Made by a program: the position numbers and the translations under genes. From Lunularia cruciata (lineage: Eukaryota > Streptophyta > Marchantiopsida > Lunulariales > Lunulariaceae): a stretch of 64,000 nt of DNA. The notes under the pieces were generated by a model. It saw only the letters and a list, made by a program, of their open reading frames with translations, made no database searches and had not been told where the DNA came from. Position 1 is the stretch's first letter, and the number at the start of each line of letters is the position of its first letter. The stretch covers positions 66,380,552 through 66,444,551 of the forward strand of contig OX419756.1 in the NCBI GenBank assembly GCA_948567375.1, in the 5' to 3' direction. This document shows, in pieces, positions 1 to 8,159 of this stretch.

Positions 1-1400
1 GGAGATTGTGAAGGCCAAATTTGAGGAGAAGCTAGCAATGTATCAAGAAGACTGGCATGCAAATTGGGAACATGAGAGAAGAATGCGGCTTGAACCATTG
101 AAGGAGATAGTAGTCAAGATGAATGCAATGTTGAGTATAAAAGCCAGTGGAAGGATTGAAGATACAAGGTTTCACAAGTTAAGATTGTTGGTGCAGGAGA
201 CAAGGAGAAGAAATCCAAAGGATAAGGATTTGAATGCTTTGCTGATTAGTCTCAAAGCTTGTGTAGATAGGAAGATATTGGAAGTGGAAGACAATATCAC
301 AATTAGATTGGATTTAGTTAAGTTAGAGATAGATAAACTTTGGAAGGATGTTAGAGAGAAACCCAAAGTAGAAGAGATAGGAGTACATATATCTTTGGAG
401 TTGCAATTGAAGATATTAGAGAAAGGTCGGTTGCAAGGGGAAGATGTATGTAGGTTGCCCATGACAAGAATTACAGGTTAGGAAGAAGAAGTGTTACAAT
501 TGGTAGAAGAGTTAGTAGTTGTGAAACCCAAGGATAGAGTAGTATGTGAGGTTACTTTGGGTTTGGAAACCAAGGAAGAAGTAGACATCAGATTGGAGTA
601 GTAACAATTTTGAGATATGAAGAAGTAGATATGAAGAGGTGCATTGTCATTTTGGATCTGTAGGTTTGTAGAGTTGCTATAGGACGGTGTAGTTGTTAGA
701 TAATTGCTGAAGAGCTCAGCCTATTTAAAGGAGGTATTTGTATTATCTTGTTGTTGAGTATTCATTATTCCTAAGAATAGATAAAGCAAAGTGCTGATTT
801 CAATGCTTGTCACTTGAGCTTAATTTTGAGTATCAACGTTGGGTGTTTGTTTGTGAGCTTTTTGAGAATTCTTAAGTGCAAATCAGTGTGTATGTTGGAT
901 GTTAGATTCCGTAGCCTTGATCTTCATTTTGTGTGTTTGATCCTAAGTGAAGTGTAATCAGAGCAATGCCTTGACATATCTGAGGGGAATTGTAGTGTTG
1001 GTAGTATTCTGCAATTGTGAGTGTAGTGTAGTGTTGATGTGAAGCAATTTTGATTGAGTAAGTTGTGCCTTTAGTGGAGAGGTGGAACACAATTTTGAGG
1101 TGAAGTCATTTTGCAATGAAGAGTCATTTTTTGGGAGAGACTTAATCATCACAATCAAGATTGTTTGGACAGATTTGATGGAGTTGTGATTAAGTGTGAC
1201 AAATTATTGTGATGAGACTGCGAGTCAATGCTTGTTACTCTCTTCTAGGTGTGGTTTCTACCTAGGACACTAAAGACGCAACCAAGAAGAACTAATTTGG
1301 TTACTTTGCTTTGTATTTGGACAATTCTGAATCGTATCTTTGCAGGAACAAACTTTACTTACGCCATTATCGCAAAAGTGATATTTGCCAAGTTCTCACA
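1..1400 (+). repeat. 3' part of a long-type family C LTR
   Basis: This is the right-hand portion of an LTR of the same family as 35810-52251 and 56839-60607; the window starts inside it. It ends in the family's terminal block (a purine-rich stretch, then CGCAAAAGTGATATTTGCC and a TCTCACA end) and is followed at once by a decayed primer-binding site, so it is the 5' LTR of an element that continues to the right. Its first 600 bases encode the C-terminal end of the reading frame that lies inside these LTRs. The remainder looks non-coding. Confidence 0.8.
8..601 (+). pseudogene. C-terminal end of the LTR-embedded coiled-coil ORF
   Basis: An open frame of 157 codons, closed by one in-frame TAG at 479-481 and then readable again to a TAG at 599-601. 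It is rich in Lys, Glu, Arg and Leu with heptad-like spacing, consistent with coiled coil. The segment around EDNITIRLDLVKLEIDKL recurs in the copies ending at 38801 and 59813 and, in antisense, near 32044. No catalytic motif is visible. It belongs to the LTR, not to gag-pol, and its function is unknown to me. The start is outside the window. Confidence 0.7.
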
Positions 1401-1407
1401 TGATTTT

Positions 1408-1423
1408 TGGCACTATTGTCGAG
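1408..1423 (+). promoter_or_regulatory. Decayed primer-binding site
   Basis: TGGCACTATTGTCGAG lies 7 bases after the LTR end and aligns with the better preserved site TGGCGCCGGTGCCGAGG at 52259. The differences are nearly all C to T or G to A. It marks this LTR as a 5' LTR. Confidence 0.55.
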
Positions 1424-1744
1424 AAAATAGCACACGCATAACCTTGAGGTTTGATGTGCAAGTTTAGAAGTTGTTTCAGGGGTCATGTTCAATATGTTTC
1501 AGGAGTTGGTTTGTTGCTACCTTGCCGTGGGAGATATTTACTATGTTATGGTGAAGTAAGGAAAAGGTTGTGGTGTTATTAGCTGAGGACTGTGTTTGGG
1601 TGGCTGGAGCTAAGAAATAATGTTAGGTTACATGACCTCAAGTCTTTTATGTTATTGAGTGAAGAGCATTTTCCTTGGTGAAGGAGCAAAATAGAATTTA
1701 ATGGGAAAAGAAGGTTGAGGAGAATGTTTCCTGAGAGAACTTGG
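1424..1744. other. Internal region without recognisable coding
   Basis: This follows the primer-binding site where gag would be expected, but it has no homology to the gag at 26776 or 52277 and no long frame. It reads as the internal domain of a non-coding (LARD-like) derivative. Confidence 0.4.
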
Positions 1745-2377
1745 AGTGATATGACAAGGGAGGAGGAAAGGGAGAGATGCTTTGAGATCTTTGGGCTGTG
1801 ATAGACTAGGGGAAGAGGAGGAGAAATTTTGGGAGTTGAGTCTTGGCTATTGCAGGAATAGGGGAAAACATTTTAGGAAAGCTTGAGTGACCAAGAGACC
1901 TCTATGGGAGTGACAAGGAGGAAAATCAGTAAGGAAGATGCCTCAAGTGACCAAGAGAGATTTGTGGAAGTGACAAGGAGGAAAATCAGTAAGGAAGATG
2001 CTTTGAGAGACCAAGAGCACCTAGAGAATGCTTTGAAGGATATCTTAGGGCTGTGACAGGACATGGGAGGAGGAAAAGGAGAGATACTTCTAGACTTTTG
2101 GGCTGTGATAGACCAAGGGAAGAGGAGGAGAAATGGCAGGAGTTGAGTCTTGGCTGTTGCAGAAACAGGGGAAAACATTTTAGGAAAGCTTGAGTGACCA
2201 AGAGAGTTCTATGGGAGTGGCAAGGAGGAAAATCAGTAAGGAAGATGCCTCAAGTGACCAAGAGAGCTTTGTGGGAGTGACAAGGAGGAAAATCAGTAAG
2301 GAAGATGCTTCGAGTGACCAAGAGCACCTAGAGAATGCTTTGAAGGATATCTTAGGGCTGTGACAGGACAGGGGAGG
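1745..2377 (+). repeat. Tandem-repeat array, left part
   Basis: Higher-order units marked by the landmark GGGAAAACATTTTAGGAAAG, at about 1863 and 2169 here, with nested copies of a unit of about 60 bp (GTGACCAAGAGA followed by GACAAGGAGGAAAATCAGTA). Landmark spacing is about 306 bp. The array is interrupted at 2378 by a solo LTR and resumes at 4280 in phase: after removing the LTR and one target-site copy the next spacing is about 308 bp. Confidence 0.85.
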
Positions 2378-4279
2378 TGTGACAACCCGGCAAATATCAC
2401 TTTTGCGGTAATCGGGTAAGTAAAGTTTGTTCCCGCAGCGATACAATTTGGAATTGGTCAAATACAAAGCAAACAGTAACACTTCAGTTCTTCTTGGGTT
2501 CTTCTTTAATCTCTTAGGTAGAAACTACATCCAGAAGAGAGTAACAAGCTCACAATCTTGACAACTTGTTACAAATTCAAACACCCATAATCACAACATA
2601 GAAAATTCTATCCAAACAAATCTTGATTGTGATGATTTAGATTCTCCCGAAGACGGCACTTCATTGCAAAATGACTTTGCCTCAGAATTATGTTCCACCC
2701 CTCCACTGAAGGCACAACTTCCTCGATCAAAATTGCTTCACATCAACTTCACGTTGCACTCACAAATGCAAAATACTACCAACACTACAATTCTTCTTAG
2801 ATTTGTCAAGGCATTGCTCCGATTGTACCTCACTTAGGATTCAACACATACAGTAAAGATCAAGGCTGTGGAATCCAACATCCACAGACACACTGACTTG
2901 CACTTTGAAATTCTCCAAACACTCACAAACATAGACACAAAGTTGATACTTGGAATCAAGCTCAAGCAACAAGCATTGAAAACAACACTTCACTTTATCT
3001 ATCTTTAGAAATATGAATACTAAACAACATCACACTACGAATGCCTTTCTTAAATAGTGAAGCAAATGATAGTTCTAACAAGTATACCATTCTATAACAA
3101 CTCTTCCTACATGCAGATCCAAAATGACAAACCACCTCTTCATATTTGCCTCTTCTTATCTCAAAATTGTTACTACCCTGATCCGATGTCAACTTCCTCA
3201 TTGCCTTTCAAACCCTTTGATCTTCCTATTACTTCTCCTTCTTTGGGTATATCTCATTCTACCAAATCCTTCACTATTTCTACCACTTCTACACTAGGAA
3301 CTTCAATTAAGCTCATGGGTAATCTATCTACTTCCTTATCTTCTGACTCACTCTTCTCTAATGTGTCAAATGACAACTCCAAAGACACTTGAATTCCTAC
3401 TTCTACAACATCAAGTCTAACTACTATCAATTCCTTTGCTAATTCTACTATATCCTCATCAAGAATTGTAATTGAAAGCATGAGTACACTATCTACACCT
3501 TCAATTTGTAACCCACTTTCCCCTAATCACTCATGTTACTGACCCGAAGACACTTGCAGTCCGATCTTGCACTTCGGGTTTGTTCACTACTGCTACTTCT
3601 CCTTCAATTCTTGTTCCATCTTCATTCAGAACTGAAATTGAAGTCATGGGTATCCTAACTATCTTCTTTCTCTATCCTAACTATTTTAGATGCTTCAAAT
3701 ATCTAACCTGAAGACTACTACATCCAATGTTTGACTACCTTGGATTGAATCACATTTGTTTTGAGGCAAAGTCTTTAGAGGCAAAGTCTTTAGACCCAAA
3801 GTCATGTAAACCTGAAGTCCAAAGTCCGAAGTCTGAATACGCCAACCCAAAGACTCTAAACTACTCTATACATTTACTCCCAAAACTTTAAATGCTTGTA
3901 ATTTCTTCCACAAACCTCCAAACTCTATGATTTTGGTTGCAACGGAAAGCCCTAAACAAGACACTTCCAACAAAATATAGCACACTTGATTTGAAATTTT
4001 GGACATTGAGATATGCCCCCTATAGTATTCCTGACTTGTAATCTTCATTCATATGGGAAGAAACCTTCCTTCACCATCTGACCTCCTTCTTCCTCTTCCT
4101 CTAACACGACGTAAATTTCTTTGGGTCTTGATCCAATCTAAGCCCTTCTTCCTCTAACACAAAGTCTACTTCCTTGAGCTTGATCAAAACACAAGTTTCC
4201 ATTCATTTCTTCTCCATTTGGTTTCAGCAAGATACTTTTTCTTCAAAACTTGTCCAAAATGAAAGATGTGGGCACCATA
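2378..4279 (-). mobile_element. Solo LTR, family C, short type
   Basis: A 1902-bp LTR in minus orientation. It starts TGTGACAACCCGGCAAATAT and ends TGGGCACCATA (the terminal CACA has drifted). It is flanked by a 5-bp target-site duplication GGAGG at 2373-2377 and 4280-4284. No internal domain is attached, so it is a solo LTR left by LTR-LTR recombination. It lacks most of the LTR-embedded frame found in the 3.8-kb class. Confidence 0.92.
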
Positions 4280-5840
4280 GGAGGAGGAAAGGGAGAGATG
4301 CTTTGAGACTTTTGGGCTATGACAGACCAAGGGAAGAGGAGGAGTAATTTCAGGAGTTGAGTCCTGGCTGTTGCAAGAATAGGGGAAAACATTTTAGGAA
4401 ATCTTGAGTGACCAAGAGAGCTAGAGGATGCTCTAAAGGATCTCTAGGAAGTGACAAGGCCAATGGGTTTAAGAAACATGCTTTGAGTAGACAAGGACCT
4501 CTGTGGGAGTGACAAGGAGGAAAACCAGTAAGGAAGATGCTTTGAGTGACCAAGAGCACCTAGAGAATGCTTTGAAGGATATCTTAGGCCTGTGACAGGA
4601 CAGGGAAGGAAGAAAGGGTGAGATGCTTTGAGACCTTTAGGCTATGACAAACCAGGGGAAGAGGAGGAGAAATTTTGGGAGTTGAGTCTTGGCTGTTGCA
4701 TGAACAGGGAATTTTTTTTAGGAAAGCTTGAGTGACCAAGAGAGCTGGAGGATGCTTTGAAGGATCTCTGGGGAGTGATAAGGCCAGTGCGGTTTAAGGA
4801 AGATGCTTTGAGTTGACAAGGACCTCTGTGGGAGTGACAAGGAGAAAAATTAGTAAGGAAGATGCTTCAAGTGACCAAGAGCACCTAGGGAATTCTTTGA
4901 AGGATATCTTAGGGCTGTGACAAGACAAGGAAGGAAGAAAGGGAGAGATGGTTCAAGATCTTTGAACTGTGATAGACCAGAGGAAGAGGAGGAGAATTTT
5001 GGAAATTGAGTCTTGGTTGTTGTAGGAACAAGGGAAAACATTTAAAAAAAGCTTGAGTGACCAAGAGAGCTCTGTAGGAGTGACAAGGAGGAAAATCAGT
5101 AAGGAAGATGCCTTGAGTGACCAAGAGAGCTCTGTGGGAGTGACAAGGAGGAAAATCAGTAAGGAAGATGCCTTGAGTGACCAAGAGAGCTTTGTGGGAG
5201 TGACAAGGAGGAAAATCAGTAAGGAAGATGCTTCTGACCAAGAGCACCTAGAGAATGCTTTAAAGGATAACTTAGGGCTGTGATAGGACATGGGAGGAGG
5301 AAAGGGAGAGATGCTTTGAGACCTTTGGGCTGTGACAGACCAAGGGAAGAGGAAGAGAAATTTCAGGAGTTGCAGGAACAGAAGAAAACATTTTAGGAAA
5401 GCTTGAGTGACCAAGAGAGCTAAAAGATGCTTCGGAAGATCTCTAGGGAGTGATAGGGCCAGTGGGGTTTAAGATGCTTTAAGTACACAAGGACCTCTGT
5501 GGGAGTGACAAGGAGGAAAATCAGTAAGGAAGATGTCTCAAGTGACCAAGAGCTTTCCGTGGGAGTGACAGGGAAGAAAATCAGTTAGGAAGGGCTTCGA
5601 GTGACCAAGAGCACCTAGAGAATGCTTCAAAGGATATCTTAGGGCTGTGATATGACAGGGGAGGAGGAAAGGGAGAGATGCTTTGAGATCTTTGGGCAAT
5701 GACAGACTAGGGGAAGAGGAGGAGAAATTTCAAGAGTTGAGTCTTGGCTATTGCAGGAACATGGGAAAACATTTTAGGAAAGTTTGAGTGACCAAGAGAG
5801 TTGGAGGATGCTTCAAAGGATCTCTAGAGAGTGACAAGAC
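4280..5840 (+). repeat. Tandem-repeat array, right part
   Basis: Continuation of the array with landmark copies at about 4384, 4700, 5034, 5388 and 5765. Spacing grows from about 316 to 377 bp because each unit holds a different number of 60-bp subrepeats. Seven higher-order units are visible across both parts. Unit lengths are not all multiples of three and stops recur (for example after LKDILGL), so the array as a whole is not a protein gene. Confidence 0.85.
5056..5235 (+). repeat. Three near-perfect 60-bp tandem units
   Basis: Three consecutive copies of exactly 60 bp (20 codons) translate in frame to repeats of SDQESSVGVTRRKISKEDAL inside a 76-codon frame at 5053-5283. This is the most homogeneous part of the array and the likely focus of recent unit duplication. 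I treat the open frame as a by-product of the 60-bp period. Confidence 0.85.
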
Positions 5841-5879
5841 AGAGAGAAGAGGAGAGGAATTGAATGAAAGTTGCAAGTA

Positions 5880-6330
5880 TGAGGGCTGTTGTGAGAGAAC
5901 CTAGACTGAAGAGAATTTTTGCAAGGATTTGTTTGCCTTGAGCAGTGAGAGTGAAAAGAGCAAGTTTGAATGTTCTGTTTGGCCTGAGAAGTGAGAGAAA
6001 AGAGAGTGCAAATTTTGAGTTGTGGCTCTTAAACAGAAGAGAGAAGGTGCTAGTTGTAGAGTTCTCCCTGAAAAGTGCTTTAGGGACTGAGTGCAAACCT
6101 GAGGAGTGAGAGAGAAGAGAGTGCAAATTTTGAGTTGTGGCTCCTTAACAAAAGAGAGAAGGTGCAAGTTGTAGAGTTCTGCCTGAATAGTGCTTTAGAG
6201 ATTGAGTGCCGACCTGAGAAGTGAGAGAGAAGATAGTGCAAATTTTGAGTTGTGGCGTCTAAATAGAAGAACAAAAGTGCAAATTGGAGAATTCTGGCTG
6301 GGTAACGCTTTAGGGACAGAGCTTTGAGAG
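5880..6330 (+). repeat. Second tandem array, about 112-117 bp units
   Basis: The landmark GTGCAAATTTTGAGTTGTGG occurs at about 6007, 6119 and 6236, giving units of about 112 and 117 bp, with a more diverged copy to the left. It is distinct from the 60/300-bp array and ends about 100 bp before element A. No coding function is apparent. Confidence 0.75.
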
Positions 6331-6431
6331 GAATGAATGTGCTTTGAGGCAAATAAAAAGGGCTTGAAGAGGAGAAACAGCGAGGAGGAATTCCAAAGTG
6401 TGTCAATCCATTTGAAGCTGGGAAGGACACT

Positions 6432-6880
6432 TGTCACGCCATTTGTAGTTCCGCATCTAGATGCTTGGACACTGGAGTTCCAGTGATGGTAGTTAGAGTT
6501 ATTCTAGCTGTTTCTCAGGGACTACTTTCCGACGGTTAGATTTCGTGTTCGGGGTACTGACTTCACGGTGGGGCCCACCATGACTTTGCACCGTTTGCAC
6601 CGTCGAGTGTGCCGTCAGCGGGACCGTTAGGGTTTCAGGGCTAGCTCGAGTCCAGGGGGTATAGTTTCGAAGTGAGCTCCAGAGAGCTCACTTCTCTGAT
6701 GTTGAGCCTTCGAGTTCTTGGCTATGGTGGACAGAGGCCGGCGAGCGTCACCTGGATTCTCTATGCTTGAGTGGGTGTGGCTTGACTGTAATTAGTGCCT
6801 AGTTGTTGGCAGTTTATAGAGTGACAGATCAAGTACTGATCTGAGTTGAGTTGAGTTGAAAGTGTTAAGCAATCTGATTA
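6432..6880 (+). repeat. Left S repeat of element A
   Basis: 449 bp, starting TGTCACGCC and ending AATCTGATTA. The matching copy is 23581-24029. Unlike a normal 5' LTR it is not preceded by the X segment that precedes the right-hand copy. It contains a perfect 11-bp inverted repeat GAAGTGAGCTC/GAGCTCACTTC with a 4-nt loop at 6669-6694 and an AGATCA/TGATCT inverted repeat near its end. Confidence 0.9.
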
Positions 6881-6890
6881 CATCAGAGAA
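6878..6890 (+). promoter_or_regulatory. Possible primer-binding site
   Basis: TTACATCAGAGAA directly at the end of S resembles the common initiator-tRNA-Met site TGGTATCAGAGCC, sharing the ATCAGAG core, but it lacks the expected TGG. The same bases follow S in element D. The position is right and the sequence match is partial. Confidence 0.35.
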
Positions 6891-7501
6891 GTGAAGTCAG
6901 GGGGAAATCGGGTGCAGGAACGTTGAGTGTTGGTGGTATCTCCAAGCTCGGTGGATCGTGGTAGCTCGATTCAGGTTCTATGTTTCCCTAGTGTGCAGAA
7001 GCTCGTGTAGTTGATGCAAATTTGGTAGTTAGGCGGACGGTGTGCGGAAGCGCTGGCCAAATTTTGAGCAAAGAAGGAGCAATTTTCGAGCAGTGTTGTG
7101 ATTTTGAGCTCAGGAGGTGAAGGCAGGACCAATTTGCTGCGAGTTGGGCTCAGAAAGTGAAATTGAAGGTGGAGTTGGAAAGCTCTTCTCATGAAATTGT
7201 GATTTGGAAAAACCCGTTTTGTCAATTTGGCTCGATTGGAAAGTTAGCGGGGGATTTGGCGGACATCCATCTTTAGGGTTTACGTCAGATTTTGGGCCAG
7301 AATTGGAGGAGTTTCGCTGTTTGGCCAGATTTGGAGAAGTTTCACTAGTTTGGAGGAGTTTCGCAGATTTGGAGAAGTTTCGCCAATTTTGGAGGAGGTT
7401 TGAAGTGGCAACAAGAAAGGCCTCATTTGGCTGAATTTCGGCGTTTCGAGGCTTCGAGGCATAGGGCTGTGGGCTATGAGAGGCTACGAAGGCCTAGAAG
7501 G

Positions 7502-7523
7502 GCCAGCAAGCCAGCTTGCTGGC
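7502..7523 (+). other. Conserved leader hairpin
   Basis: GCCAGCAAG-CCAG-CTTGCTGGC forms a perfect 9-bp stem with a 4-nt loop. The same hairpin is kept at 40136-40157 in element D beside a deletion. A role in RNA structure, packaging or translation is possible but not shown. Confidence 0.5.
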
Positions 7524-7589
7524 GTGAGGCTAGCTAGTTTAGTGTAGATCTTGGTCATTGGTTGGCAAAATCTGCCTTTCTTGCTAGAT

Positions 7590-7662
7590 TGTGCGCAACA
7601 GGGTTTGACCCCTAGATCTCTTGTTCCTAGACTGGTGCCCTAGCCAACTGGTCCACCCTCAC
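7590..7662 (-). other. tRNA-like sequence, antisense, decayed
   Basis: Read on the minus strand, TGGACCAGTTGG matches the tRNA A-box and, about 44 nt on, GGGTCAAACCC resembles the B-box. Between them the segment CACCAGTCTAG resembles a plant tRNA anticodon arm. The stems do not all pair, so it is not a working tRNA gene. The same sequence lies in the leader of D (40224-40296), so it is a fixed part of the family, perhaps captured from a tRNA or a tRNA-derived SINE. Confidence 0.5.
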
Positions 7663-8159
7663 TTGTTGTCATAGTGACTGTGCCACTGTTATCTATACAC
7701 ATGTAGCTTTGGCTAAGAGAGGCAGTTTGATCCCATTCTTGGTGATCTTGGTAGCTTAGGACTTAGATACAAACTACTCTTATGTCAAATGCCAAATGGT
7801 GGCAGAGTCAGTCCCGTGTTGTGTTATGAGATGGAGGGTTTTTGTTTAGATTTCTTGTGATTGGATCCCCTCCATTCTCTACTTCCTGTTTGTGCACCAC
7901 GTTTGTGTGAGGTGCCTTGACTTTTGAGCGTTGGTGCTCTGGTGTGCTCTCGGTGGTGAGGCTGGAGTGATGACCAGTCAGACTACCTTTGTTTCTCTCC
8001 GGTGAGGCAGGAAGTGATGACCTGCAGACCGTGAGAGTGCGTGTTATGATGGCAAGTTACAGGTTGCCCTTCCCCTAGTGTAGTTATCTCGGTTAGAGTT
8101 ACATTAGTGGGTGGTGTCTAGTTGGTATTGGCACTTGGTGGGGCAGTTGCAGTTGCGAC

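Larger units (their letters stand above)
6881..8159 (+). other. 5' leader of element A
   Basis: About 1.28 kb without a convincing coding frame. It holds degenerate direct repeats of about 30 bp (TTTGGAGAAGTTTCGCC-like) at about 7300-7415, a 9-bp hairpin at 7502-7523 and an antisense tRNA-like sequence at 7590-7662. Element D lacks about 280 bp corresponding to 7210-7490, including the 30-bp repeats, but keeps the hairpin and the tRNA-like part. Confidence 0.6.

Noticed and set aside
5053-5283. A small gene encoding a 20-residue repeat protein
   Set aside because: The open frame follows from the 60-bp period. The surrounding higher-order units are not multiples of three and contain stops.
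1745-5840. CRISPR-like array
   Set aside because: The repeats are contiguous, without unique spacers of constant length, in a eukaryotic genome.
7590-7662. A working tRNA gene
   Set aside because: The anticodon and T stems do not pair consistently and no standard acceptor end is seen.
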